From contig JAISRY010000001.1 of NCBI GenBank assembly GCA_031273385.1, forward strand, positions 1 to 14,641: a DNA stretch of 14,641 nt, read 5' to 3'. Under the pieces are notes generated by a model that saw nothing but the letters and a program-made list of their open reading frames with translations, did not search any database and was not told the origin of the DNA. This document shows, piece after piece, positions 5,858-13,813 of the stretch. Numbering within the stretch: position 1 is the stretch's first letter; each line of letters opens with the position of its first letter. A program made the translations under genes and the position numbers. The stretch comes from Tannerellaceae bacterium (GTDB taxonomy: Bacteria > Bacteroidota > Bacteroidia > Bacteroidales > Tannerellaceae).

Positions 5858-6870
5858 GATTCGGACAGGGGTTTTTTGTTATGCGAGAAATCGGCGATGA
5901 CGGGTAGGTGGTCGCTGTAGCCGGCTTCGTGGGTGAAGCCGTAGTAGGTGCGTTTGGGGCGTTGGCCGCGCCAGGTTTTGTCTTTTGTGAGGAGGAACGG
6001 GGGGTGGAATAGGCGGACGCTTTGGGGGATGAGGCGGAGGGATGAGCTGCCGGAGATCAGGTTGGGGCTTACTATGATCTGATCCAGCCTGCTCCATTCG
6101 CCTTGGTATTTGTGGCTGCCCGGGGGGTCTAACCGGCGGGAGGCGTCGAACAGGTTGACGAGGCTGTCGCCCGTTACCAGGCGCATGCACCGGCTTTCCG
6201 GCGGGTCGTTGAAATCCCCCATGAGGAGAAGATGGGGGGTGCGGCGAATGTGGCGGAGCGAATCGCACAGGCTGCGCAACGTTTTCGCCGCATCCAGGCG
6301 CCGTCCCTCGCTCTCCTTTTCGCCGCCATATTTGGAGGGGAAATGGCAGACCGCCACATCCAGCGTATCGCCTGTTGCCAATCTGCCCCATACGTGGAGG
6401 ATATCCCGCGCCGCGCGCTCTCCTGACGCCTGCTGCACGACCGGCGCCGAGCGGTGTCCGATATAGCCGAACCTGTCCCGCTGGTACAGCAGGGCGACGT
6501 TGATTCCCCGCCGGTCCCTGCTTTCCGAAATGCAGTAGCGGTAGGATTGGTGTTTTAGCGGCGTACGGGTGAGCAGGTGGGTCAGTACGGTATCGTTTTC
6601 CACTTCGCAGAGTCCGATCAGGGCGGGGGTGTCCCATTCGCCTGCTGCTTGAATGACTTTTGCGATCCGTTGCAGTTTGTGGTAGTACCGGCTTTCGCTC
6701 CATCGCCGGCTGCCGGAGGGGAGAAACTCGTTGTCGTCCGTCGCCGGATTATCTTTCGTGTCGAACAGGTTTTCCACATTGTAGCTCATCACGCGGAAAA
6801 GCGCCTGCGTCCGTGCGGCGGGGGAGAGGGCGAAGAGGAAAACGAGGAGGGCGGTTACGGTTTTGCCCAT
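5842..6870 (-). CDS. exported endonuclease/exonuclease/phosphatase-family protein
   Basis: This 342-residue protein starts with a probable signal peptide (hydrophobic 5-17, then AARTQA) and then shows the EEP-fold signature: MSYNVENLF (Asn31), GLCEVEN (Glu89), CHFPS (His176), MGDFNDPP (Asp219, Asn221) and YSDHLPV (Asp320, His321). These are the metal-binding and catalytic residues of the DNase I/exonuclease III superfamily, so the enzyme should be active. The substrate could be DNA, RNA, a phosphorylated sugar or a lipid. An exported member in Bacteroidetes fits extracytoplasmic nuclease or phosphatase work, but that is inference. It begins 3 bases after the beta-helix lipoprotein gene and is probably the last gene of the pepD operon. 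Its last residues (EFTE) are encoded by one copy of the 14-bp direct repeat, so the C-terminus may have been altered there. Confidence 0.88.
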   Translation of the reverse strand: MGKTVTALLVFLFALSPAARTQALFRVMSYNVENLFDTKDNPATDDNEFLPSGSRRWSESRYYHKLQRIAKVIQAAGEWDTPALIGLCEVENDTVLTHLLTRTPLKHQSYRYCISESRDRRGINVALLYQRDRFGYIGHRSAPVVQQASGERAARDILHVWGRLATGDTLDVAVCHFPSKYGGEKESEGRRLDAAKTLRSLCDSLRHIRRTPHLLLMGDFNDPPESRCMRLVTGDSLVNLFDASRRLDPPGSHKYQGEWSRLDQIIVSPNLISGSSSLRLIPQSVRLFHPPFLLTKDKTWRGQRPKRTYYGFTHEAGYSDHLPVIADFSHNKKPLSESEFTE

Positions 6871-6873
6871 CTG

Positions 6874-8397
6874 TCAGCGCTCCTCCTTTTCCGGGGTGGG
6901 GACATATTCGGCGGCTCCTATGTCGGGGCCATCTTCGCTGGTCAGGCGGTTGACGCCGTAGCGGTCGACAGGATACTGTCCGGCGATTACAGGGTCGGCT
7001 TTACCGATGGCGACCTGCTCTTTTTCCGCCACGCCCTGTTCATCCTTGCCGGTTTCCAGGCGGAAGTCATACACGAACGTCTGATCCTCGCCGTCCCAAC
7101 TCAGTAGCTTATAGGCGGGGCTTTCTTCAAACTGTACGTTGACGAAAGCGGGGTTGTCGATCTTTTTCGTCTTTACCACGCAGTGGTTGAAAAGATACCG
7201 GGCGGCAACGTCGCCCTCCAGCCTGATCTCCAATTCGCCTCCCAGCGAGTCGGCGCCGGCGGCGTAACTCCCGTCGACGATACAGTTATCAAAGACGGCA
7301 TCCAGTGGGAAAGCGGTTTTCCCAGCCCCTCCATCCCCCGTCTCTTCCACCACGTTGGCCAGCGTGAGACAGGCGGTTTTCCGTCGTTTTATCCTCATGT
7401 AATTCGCCACCGTACAGTGGGTAAAATGGTACGACCCGCCCGTCAGGGCAAGCACATATCCCGTTGCGTTCGTAAACTCCGTATTGACGGCTTCGATGCG
7501 GCAGTTGACGGCGCTCAGGAGATTGTCGTCCATGTTGGTGATTTGCGAGTTGGTGATCTTCAGCTTTGAACGTTCCGGGGTGGAGGCTTCAAAGACAAGC
7601 CCTCCCATGCCGTTGCGAACGGCGACATACTCCATCTCGTTGTCGTAGCTTTCGGCTTTGAAGATCATGCGTCCCCATTGCCCGGGGACAAGGTCGTATG
7701 GCAGCTCTTCCAGCAACCTGTCCAGCCGGTCTCCGCGAAAGGTGACAGGCTCTTCCCTTGTCCCAAAGGCTTTTATCGTCCCTGAGACGATCCACCGCGC
7801 TTCGTTGTGCAGGTGGAACGAGGCGCCCTTTTCGATCGTCACCGTGACGCCGGCGTTTACGACCACGCTGTCGTAGACAAGAAAGGGGCGTTTGCCGGTG
7901 AGCAACGTATCTTTCGTCATCACAACCCCTCCCTTAAACAGGTGGACATCCTGCCCGTAGGCCTGGAGCAGGACGGATTTCGTCACGCCGTTGACCGTAA
8001 ACGCCACGTGGTCTTCAATCAACAGGGGTTGATCCTTTCCGGTAGGGTCGACGGTCACTTCGACAAACACATACATACTGTCTTTCCCTGCAATACGGAT
8101 ACCGGAAAACGATTCCCCGGCGCGGCCGTCCACGTTGATGCGGAAACCCGTCCGCTCCGCATTGGTCAGCCCGATGGATTCGATCAGCAACGCCTCTTTG
8201 TTGGCGTTATACACCATAAACTGCCGCGTCGCCGAACCTACGGCGGTAAACACCGTATCGAAAGCAAGCGTATCCACCGAGAAGGTCAGTTGATGGCTGG
8301 GGTTGGTCGAATAATCATCCTCCCAATCCGTGCAGGCAGGGAATAACCCCGCCAGCACGATAGAGGAGAAAAACAGCAGAATGGCCGTTCTATTCAT
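6874..8397 (-). CDS. lipoprotein with right-handed beta-helix region
   Basis: This 507-residue protein has a hydrophobic leader and a cysteine at 22 (FPAC, a slightly irregular lipobox), suggesting lipid anchoring in the envelope. Residues of about 38-155 look like an immunoglobulin-like beta domain (VDTLAFDTVFTAVGSATRQF, then repeated short strands up to AYGQDV). Residues of about 165-400 show short strand-and-turn repeats with stacked Asn/Thr positions (ITNSQITNMDDN, VNTEFTNATGY, FTHCTVANY), typical of a right-handed parallel beta-helix. The tail (DRYGVNRLTSEDGPDIGAAEY) matches the end often seen on Bacteroidetes secreted beta-helix proteins. No catalytic residues are recognised; it may bind or cleave polysaccharide or be structural. 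It lies 11 bases after pepD and 3 bases before the EEP gene. Confidence 0.82.
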   Translation of the reverse strand: MNRTAILLFFSSIVLAGLFPACTDWEDDYSTNPSHQLTFSVDTLAFDTVFTAVGSATRQFMVYNANKEALLIESIGLTNAERTGFRINVDGRAGESFSGIRIAGKDSMYVFVEVTVDPTGKDQPLLIEDHVAFTVNGVTKSVLLQAYGQDVHLFKGGVVMTKDTLLTGKRPFLVYDSVVVNAGVTVTIEKGASFHLHNEARWIVSGTIKAFGTREEPVTFRGDRLDRLLEELPYDLVPGQWGRMIFKAESYDNEMEYVAVRNGMGGLVFEASTPERSKLKITNSQITNMDDNLLSAVNCRIEAVNTEFTNATGYVLALTGGSYHFTHCTVANYMRIKRRKTACLTLANVVEETGDGGAGKTAFPLDAVFDNCIVDGSYAAGADSLGGELEIRLEGDVAARYLFNHCVVKTKKIDNPAFVNVQFEESPAYKLLSWDGEDQTFVYDFRLETGKDEQGVAEKEQVAIGKADPVIAGQYPVDRYGVNRLTSEDGPDIGAAEYVPTPEKEER

Positions 8398-8408
8398 TTG
8401 GTATCCAT

Positions 8409-9869
8409 TTATTTTGCCGGAATACTTTTCAACAGTTCAAGCAGGTGTTGCCACCACAGGCCTACCGTATTGATCTGTATCCGTTCGTTGGGCGAATGGA
8501 CGTCCCTGAGGGTAGGGCCGAAAGAGATCATATCCAGGTAGGGATACTTCTCGAGGAACAGCCCGCACTCCAGGCCGGCATGGATAGCCATGATCTTTGC
8601 CTCTTTGCCGAAGAGGTGTTTGTAGGTATCGCGGGCGATCTTCAGGATGTTCGAATCAGGGTTGGGCGCCCATCCGGGATAGCCGTCGCCATGCGTCACG
8701 GTCGCGCCCGCCAACAGGAATACGGCGGCCACCTGGTTGGCGATCGCCTCCTTGCTCGATTCGATCGAACTGCGCTGGCTTGTGCCGATCACAATCCTGT
8801 CGCCCTCTTTCATCTTGACCGACGCCAGGTTGGTAGAGGTCTCCACCAGTCCCTCTATATCGTGGCTCATCGCGATCACGCCGTGCGGACAGGCCACGAG
8901 TGCGCAGATCAGCTTTTCGGCCGTCTTTGGGTCTATGCCCTGTTCGGGTCGGTCGGCCGACTGCATGAGGATCTGCACATCGGGGTCGACATGCTTCAAT
9001 TCGTTTTCGATAGCGGCGGTAAAGCGGTTTAACATCGCCCGCACCTCTTCCTTGTCGCCGGACTGTAGGCCGACGACGGCATACGCTTCGCGGGGAATGG
9101 CGTTCCGCAGGTTTCCCCCATCAATCGTGCAAAGGGTAAAGTCGACACGCTTTTTCAGGAGATAGAGGAAACGCGCCAGTATCTTGTTCGCATTTCCCAG
9201 CCCTTTATGGATCTCGCCTCCGGAGTGTCCGCCGTTCAGCCCTTTCACGCCGATGCGGAAATAGAGCAGTCCGTCGGAGGTGGGAAGCGGCTCGTAGTGC
9301 AGCTCGGCCTGCGTATCCTTGCCTCCGGCGCATCCCATGAAGAGTTCGCCCTCGTCTTCGCTGTCGAGGTTGAGCAGTATCTCGCCCGTCATAAAGCCCT
9401 CTTCCAGCGCCTTTGCCCCGGTAAGCCCGGTCTCTTCATCCACCGTAAAAAGACATTCTATCGGGCCGTGTTCGATATCTCCGGAGGCCAGGATCGCCAA
9501 TTCCGCCGCCATCCCGATACCGTTGTCTGCGCCCAGCGTCGTCCCGTCGGCGCGCAGCCAGTCTCCGTCTATGATCGTTTCGATCGGGTCGTTTTCAAAG
9601 TCAAATACCTTGTCGCCGTTCTTTTCACATACCATGTCCATGTGTGATTGGAGGATGACCACCGGCCGGTCCCCGTAGCCGGGCGTAGCCGGTTTGGACA
9701 TTAAAATATTGCCTGCCGCATCTTTCCTGATCGCTACATGATACGTTTTGGCAAACGACTCAAGATAGCGGATAATCCGCTCTTCCTTTTTTGAGGGGCG
9801 GGGCACTTGGGTAACCTCGTGGAAGAATTTCCAGACGATTCCCGGTTTTAGATCTGTCATGTTCATCAT
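8409..9869 (-). CDS. pepD: aminoacyl-histidine dipeptidase (M20 family, PepD)
   Basis: With the start at 9869 the protein has 486 residues, against 485 for E. coli PepD. Metal and catalytic residues are in the expected places: His76 and Asp78 (LQSHMDMV), Asp115 (LGADNGIGMA), Glu145-Glu146 (VDEETGLTGA), Asp169 (LNLDSED) and His458 (DVHSPNE). HSGGEIHKG in the lid domain and HAGLECGLF near the end are also family marks. The enzyme is a cytoplasmic zinc dipeptidase that splits dipeptides, including those with C-terminal histidine. The same frame stays open upstream to 10067, but that extension has no family similarity and runs through the divergent promoter and gene, so I place the start at the MMNM cluster (9869, 9866 or 9860). 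It is probably the first gene of the operon with the two downstream minus-strand genes. Confidence 0.95.
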   Translation of the reverse strand: MMNMTDLKPGIVWKFFHEVTQVPRPSKKEERIIRYLESFAKTYHVAIRKDAAGNILMSKPATPGYGDRPVVILQSHMDMVCEKNGDKVFDFENDPIETIIDGDWLRADGTTLGADNGIGMAAELAILASGDIEHGPIECLFTVDEETGLTGAKALEEGFMTGEILLNLDSEDEGELFMGCAGGKDTQAELHYEPLPTSDGLLYFRIGVKGLNGGHSGGEIHKGLGNANKILARFLYLLKKRVDFTLCTIDGGNLRNAIPREAYAVVGLQSGDKEEVRAMLNRFTAAIENELKHVDPDVQILMQSADRPEQGIDPKTAEKLICALVACPHGVIAMSHDIEGLVETSTNLASVKMKEGDRIVIGTSQRSSIESSKEAIANQVAAVFLLAGATVTHGDGYPGWAPNPDSNILKIARDTYKHLFGKEAKIMAIHAGLECGLFLEKYPYLDMISFGPTLRDVHSPNERIQINTVGLWWQHLLELLKSIPAK

Positions 9870-9941
9870 ACTATTTATTTTATAGACATACATATATACG
9901 TTAATAAACGGGCAAATATTATGTTTGTCATGAAAAACTCT

Positions 9942-9949
9942 TATATTTG
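9942..9949 (+). promoter_or_regulatory. -7 promoter box for the small membrane protein/OmpH operon
   Basis: TATATTTG matches TAnnTTTG exactly and lies 20 bases before the ATG at 9970. A TTTG at 9924-9927 is a possible -33 element, although the 14-base gap is shorter than the usual 19-21. It sits in the 100-base divergent spacer shared with pepD. Confidence 0.6.
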
Positions 9950-9969
9950 CGTCCACAAATATAAAGAAA

Positions 9970-10188
9970 ATGGGTACAACATTACTGACAACGATCATAA
10001 TTCTTCTTATTTGCCTCGTGTTGCTTTCCGTAAAGATCCTGTTCGGGAAAGACGGGCAGTTCCCCAATACGCATGTGGGGGGGAACAGGGCGTTAAGTGA
10101 AAAAGGGATTTCCTGTGCGCAATCACAATGCCGTGAAGCGATGATGCGGAAAAACCTTGAGGAGCGGTTGAGTGAAATAATAGTATAA
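9970..10188 (+). CDS. small conserved membrane protein
   Basis: This 72-residue protein has one strong N-terminal membrane span (about 4-24, TTLLTTIIILLICLVLLSVKI), a basic junction (KILFGKDG) and a short polar tail. The tail has FPNTHVGGNRALSEKGISCAQSQCREA (about 31-57), split here only by reading order. From memory, small Bacteroidales proteins with an FPNTHVxGN...GIxCxQ(S/T)QxREA tail are common and uncharacterised. Two cysteines (49 and 54) lie in it. A -7 box lies 20 bases upstream of the ATG, and the OmpH-like gene follows 23 bases after the stop, so the two are probably cotranscribed. The reverse-strand frame over the same bases has no family support. Confidence 0.78.
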   Translation: MGTTLLTTIIILLICLVLLSVKILFGKDGQFPNTHVGGNRALSEKGISCAQSQCREAMMRKNLEERLSEIIV

Positions 10189-10211
10189 TATAAAGATTTA
10201 ATTTTCGCTTT

Positions 10212-10820
10212 ATGAAGAACATTAACTACGTAATTAACGGTGTACTTGCAGTCGCTGTTATCATTTTATTTGTTTTGCAATTTTCCGGAAAGAGAGAAGC
10301 CGGCGTCGCCAAAACAACGTTTACCTCTGAAGAAGATTCTACCGGTTTTCTTCCTGTTGCCTATGTCAACATGGACTCTCTTCTTCTTAATTATAACTAC
10401 TACAAAGACCTTAGTGAGATTATACTGAGGAAGCAGGAGAACTCCCTTGCCGTCATTAACCAGAAAACGAGCGAGCTGCAGAAAGATGCGCAGGAGTTTG
10501 AGCGCAAGTACAACAACAATGCGTTCCTTACCCGCCAGCGCGCCGAAGAGGAGCAGCGCCGTATCATGACGAAACAGCAGGAGCTGGAAGAGTTGAGGAA
10601 CCGCTTGTCGCAAGAGCTGGTGAGTGAAGAACAGCGGATGACCGAGCAGCTCCGCGATTCGTTGGTTGCCCAGCTGAAGGTATACAATCGGGACAGGAAA
10701 TACCAGATGATCTTCAGCAATACGGCAACGGATAATATCCTCCTGGCAAACGATGTGTACAACATCACGGAGGAGATACTGGTTTATTTGAACAAAAACT
10801 ATTCCCCCTCCGGTAAATGA
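10212..10820 (+). CDS. OmpH/Skp-like periplasmic chaperone-family protein
   Basis: This 202-residue protein has an N-terminal hydrophobic anchor (about 6-25) with no obvious cleavage site, followed by FLPVAYVNMDSLLLNYNYYKDL (about 46-67), the start of the OmpH domain. Next is a long charged coiled coil (about 70-155, rich in EEEQRR, KQQELEELRNRLSQEL and similar), and then a compact end (YQMIFSNTATDNILLANDVYNITEEILVYLNKNY). This is the layout of Skp/OmpH proteins, which hold unfolded outer-membrane proteins in the periplasm. Here the protein may stay tethered to the inner membrane. It is followed by a strong hairpin that probably ends the transcript. Confidence 0.88.
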   Translation: MKNINYVINGVLAVAVIILFVLQFSGKREAGVAKTTFTSEEDSTGFLPVAYVNMDSLLLNYNYYKDLSEIILRKQENSLAVINQKTSELQKDAQEFERKYNNNAFLTRQRAEEEQRRIMTKQQELEELRNRLSQELVSEEQRMTEQLRDSLVAQLKVYNRDRKYQMIFSNTATDNILLANDVYNITEEILVYLNKNYSPSGK

Positions 10821-10825
10821 AACGA

Positions 10826-10860
10826 AGTGAGCGCCTTTCCCTGAAAGAAAGGCGCTCGCT
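10826..10860 (+). terminator. strong hairpin between ompH-like and addB-like genes
   Basis: AGTGAGCGCCTTTC (10826-10839) pairs with GAAAGGCGCTCGCT (10847-10860) over 14 bp with a single G-U, around a 7-base loop. It begins 6 bases after the OmpH-like stop and is followed by TTCTTA. It looks like an intrinsic terminator, although the T-stretch is weak. It ends 9 bases before the next ATG, so it would also occupy the nuclease gene's ribosome-binding region if transcribed through. Confidence 0.8.
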
Positions 10861-10869
10861 TTCTTACGT

Positions 10870-13788
10870 ATGAAACCATTCTTATATCAGGTAGCTGCTC
10901 TTTTTTATGCGAAGTATGGCGCGGAAGTCAGCCGTCTGGCCTTTGTCTTCCCCAACCGCCGCGCCGGATTGTTTTTCCGGAAATACCTCTCCGACCTGTC
11001 GGATAAGCCGCTGTTCTCTCCCACGATCCTGACGATTAACGACCTCTTTCTACAGTTTAGCGGAAAGCGGGAGGCCGACCGGATCAGTATGCTTTTCACC
11101 CTTTACCATATATATATACGCAAAAGCGGCGAGGCGGAGAGCTTCGACGAGTTCCTGTATTGGGGGGATATGCTGCTCAATGATTTTGATCATATCGACA
11201 AGTACCTGGTTGACGCCCGTATGCTGTTTACCAACGTCTCGGACTTGCGGGAGATAGAGGCTGACTTCGGCTTTCTGAGCGAGAAGCAGGTCGCGGCGAT
11301 CCGCTCTTTCTGGTCTTCGTTCTATCCCAAAGGCGATAGCCGGAATCAGCAGGAGTTCATTGCCGTATGGAAAATCCTGTACGAGCTGTACCGGGAGTTT
11401 AAGGACGCCCTTGCCGTAACGGGGAAAGGCTACGAGGGGATGATCTTCCGGGAGGTCGTCGAATCCTTGCAGGAAGAGGATGCCTCTACGCTTCCCTATA
11501 CCCAGGTTGTCTTTGTCGGGCTAAATGCGCTTTCCCCTGTGGAAGAGCGGCTTCTTACCCTGTTGCAACGACAGGGGATAGCCGATTTCTATTGGGATTA
11601 TGTTTCCCCGAAAGTGACGGATTCCGATAATGAAGCCTCCTTTTTTGTCGAGCGTAACCTGACGCTCTTCCCGCCCTCCTGCCCTTTGCAGGAAGAAGAG
11701 GAGGGGGAAGCGGACGGTGGCGGCGGGCATCTTCCCCAGATAGAGGTCATTGGCGTCCCCTCGGGGATCGGGCAGGCAAAGCAGGTGTATCACCTGTTGG
11801 ACGGGATATGCCGCGAGGCGGACATGACCGGCGAAGCGGCTTTGCGTACCGCCGTTATCCTGCCGGACGAACACTTGCTTATCCCCGTACTCCATTCCAT
11901 ACCGGAGGCGATCCGGCATATTAACGTCACGATGGGATATCCCCTGGCCGGTACGCCTGTCGCCGCCCTGGTCGAGTATATCCTGTCGTTGCAGAAGAAT
12001 ATACGGTACGTCAACCGGCGGCCTGCCTTTTATTACCGCGACGTGTTACCGGTCTTGAACCATCCCTACGTCGCGGCCACCCATCCGGACATCGTCTCTT
12101 CGCTGGTGAAAGAGATTACGGCATTTAATAAGATATATGTCGGGTATGACGAGCTGGACAAGACGCCACTACTGCATACGCTGTTTCACCCGGTAGAGGA
12201 TGGGGGACAGTTTTCGGATTACCTGATCGGCGTGCTGGAAAAGCTGAACGGGATCATGGACAGCCGCCAACCGCCGGCGCCGGAAGAGGAGGGGGAAGAT
12301 ACGCCCCCCCTGTCGACCACCGACCTGGAGCAGGAGTTTATCTTTCACTATTTCACGACCGTCAACCGGCTGAAAGAGATCATGCAGGAAACAGATGTGG
12401 AGATACATACCGACACCTACTTCCGCCTGCTGAAGCAACTGACGGATACTATCTCCATTCCTTTCCGCGGAGAGCCGCTTTCCGGCCTGCAGATTATGGG
12501 CGTACTGGAGACCCGCGCCCTGGACTTCGACCGCCTGATCATCCTCTCCATGAACGAGGGGGTCTTCCCGAAACGGAAAGCCGTCCATTCCTTTATCCCG
12601 TACAACCTGCGCCGGGGCTTCGGCCTGCCCACTTACGAGCACCAGGACAGCATCTTCGCCTATTACTTCTACCGCCTCATCCACCGCGCAAGCCGTGTCA
12701 GCCTGTTGTACGACACGCGCAATACCGGTTTGCAGACAGGCGAAATGAGCCGCTTTATCCACCAGTTGCATTACCATTACGAAGAGCCTTTGCACAAAAA
12801 GCTTGTCGTCTATAATGTGTCGTCCGCCAAAACGCCGGCCATTGAGATCGCCAAAAGCGACGGGGTTATGAAACGGCTGGACGCTTTCCGCAAAGGGGGA
12901 GAGAAAGCCCTTTCTGCCAGTGGGATAAACACCTACCTGGATTGCCCGCTGAAGTTCTATTTCTCCACCATTGAGGGCATACGGGAAGAGGAGGAGGTCA
13001 GCGAAACGGTGGAAAGCGATGTCTTCGGCAGTATGCTCCATCAGGTGATGGAGGAGTTGTACCAGCCTTTCTGCGGAAAGATGGTCACCGTCGATCTGCT
13101 GAAAGCCGTCCGCAAAGACGATGCGGCGATCACCCATGCCATCGAACGCGCTTTCGCCGACGTATTCTTCAAAACGGCGACCATACGCCCGCTTACGGGG
13201 CAAAACTTCCTGATCGGTGAGACGATCCGCAAATATGTCGGGAAGATCATCGAGCGCGACGGACAGCTAACCCCTTTCCGTTATATCGAGTCCGAAAAAC
13301 GGATAAAGGGGCTGTTTACCCTGTCGGACGGGTCAGAGATTCAGCTGAAAGGCTTTATCGACCGGGTAGACGAAACGGGCGATGCGATCCGTATCATCGA
13401 CTATAAGAGTGGGCTGGGGGTTTCCGTCTTCAACTCGGTGGAGGCGCTTTTCGACAAGGAGGAAAAAGAGCGTCCGAAAGCCATCATGCAGGTCTTTCTG
13501 TATGCCTGGATGTACAGCCGTTTGCCCGAAGGGGGAGAAAAACCCATCCGCCCGGGAATCTATTATATACGCACACTTTTTTCCACCCCCTTTGATGCCG
13601 GCATATACCACCGGATAGAACGGACAAAGAAGATCCCCGTAGACACGTTCGCCCCCTACGCCGAAGACTTTGAACTGCGGATGCGCGAATGCCTGGACGA
13701 ACTCTTCGACAACGCCTCCCCATTCATCCAAACCCCCACAGGAAAAGCCTGCGCCTACTGCCCTTTCGTCGGTATATGCGGCAAATGA
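10870..13788 (+). CDS. AddB-like PD-(D/E)XK nuclease with iron-sulfur cysteines
   Basis: This 972-residue protein has the layout of AddB, the non-motor half of the AddAB helicase-nuclease that processes double-strand breaks for recombination. The N-terminus has FVFPNRRAGLFFRKYL (25-40) where many AddB proteins carry a P-loop; no Walker A is present, as in alphaproteobacterial-type AddB. The inner helicase-like motif LETRALDFDRLIIL (546-559) and NEGVFP (562-567) are kept. The C-terminal RecB-type nuclease shows His724 (GSMLH), Asp831 (GFIDRVD), Asp844 and Lys846 (IIDYKSG) and QVFLYAWMY. Cys692 (YLDCP), 961, 964 and 970 (CxxC...C at the very end) would bind a 4Fe-4S cluster. No AddA/UvrD-type partner is seen in the 850 bases downstream. 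The stop codon falls in a repeat hairpin. A hairpin sits just upstream of the ATG. Confidence 0.92.
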   Translation: MKPFLYQVAALFYAKYGAEVSRLAFVFPNRRAGLFFRKYLSDLSDKPLFSPTILTINDLFLQFSGKREADRISMLFTLYHIYIRKSGEAESFDEFLYWGDMLLNDFDHIDKYLVDARMLFTNVSDLREIEADFGFLSEKQVAAIRSFWSSFYPKGDSRNQQEFIAVWKILYELYREFKDALAVTGKGYEGMIFREVVESLQEEDASTLPYTQVVFVGLNALSPVEERLLTLLQRQGIADFYWDYVSPKVTDSDNEASFFVERNLTLFPPSCPLQEEEEGEADGGGGHLPQIEVIGVPSGIGQAKQVYHLLDGICREADMTGEAALRTAVILPDEHLLIPVLHSIPEAIRHINVTMGYPLAGTPVAALVEYILSLQKNIRYVNRRPAFYYRDVLPVLNHPYVAATHPDIVSSLVKEITAFNKIYVGYDELDKTPLLHTLFHPVEDGGQFSDYLIGVLEKLNGIMDSRQPPAPEEEGEDTPPLSTTDLEQEFIFHYFTTVNRLKEIMQETDVEIHTDTYFRLLKQLTDTISIPFRGEPLSGLQIMGVLETRALDFDRLIILSMNEGVFPKRKAVHSFIPYNLRRGFGLPTYEHQDSIFAYYFYRLIHRASRVSLLYDTRNTGLQTGEMSRFIHQLHYHYEEPLHKKLVVYNVSSAKTPAIEIAKSDGVMKRLDAFRKGGEKALSASGINTYLDCPLKFYFSTIEGIREEEEVSETVESDVFGSMLHQVMEELYQPFCGKMVTVDLLKAVRKDDAAITHAIERAFADVFFKTATIRPLTGQNFLIGETIRKYVGKIIERDGQLTPFRYIESEKRIKGLFTLSDGSEIQLKGFIDRVDETGDAIRIIDYKSGLGVSVFNSVEALFDKEEKERPKAIMQVFLYAWMYSRLPEGGEKPIRPGIYYIRTLFSTPFDAGIYHRIERTKKIPVDTFAPYAEDFELRMRECLDELFDNASPFIQTPTGKACAYCPFVGICGK

Positions 13789-13813
13789 CGGCGATCGCGT
13801 AGTATCCGTCATT
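13784..13813. terminator. repeat-derived hairpin spanning the nuclease stop codon
   Basis: AATGACGG (13784-13791) pairs with CCGTCATT (13806-13813) over 8 bp with a 14-base loop that itself holds the palindrome GCGATCGC. The TGA stop (13786-13788) is in the left arm. The same AAATGACGGCGAT sequence begins the next repeat unit at 13849, so the hairpin is part of the dispersed repeat. A terminator function is possible but there is no U-tract. Confidence 0.6.

Noticed and set aside
5879..6703. Proline/arginine-rich minus-strand frame within the EEP gene
   Set aside because: It is a low-complexity out-of-frame shadow of a gene with intact catalytic motifs.
9870..10067. N-terminal extension of the pepD reading frame by 66 codons
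   Set aside because: The extension has no peptidase similarity and covers the divergent promoter and start of the small membrane protein. Starting at 9869 gives the usual 486 residues.
12169..13203. Long minus-strand open frame inside the AddB-like gene
   Set aside because: It is antisense to a gene with clear motifs, shows no domain of its own and reflects GC-rich codon bias.
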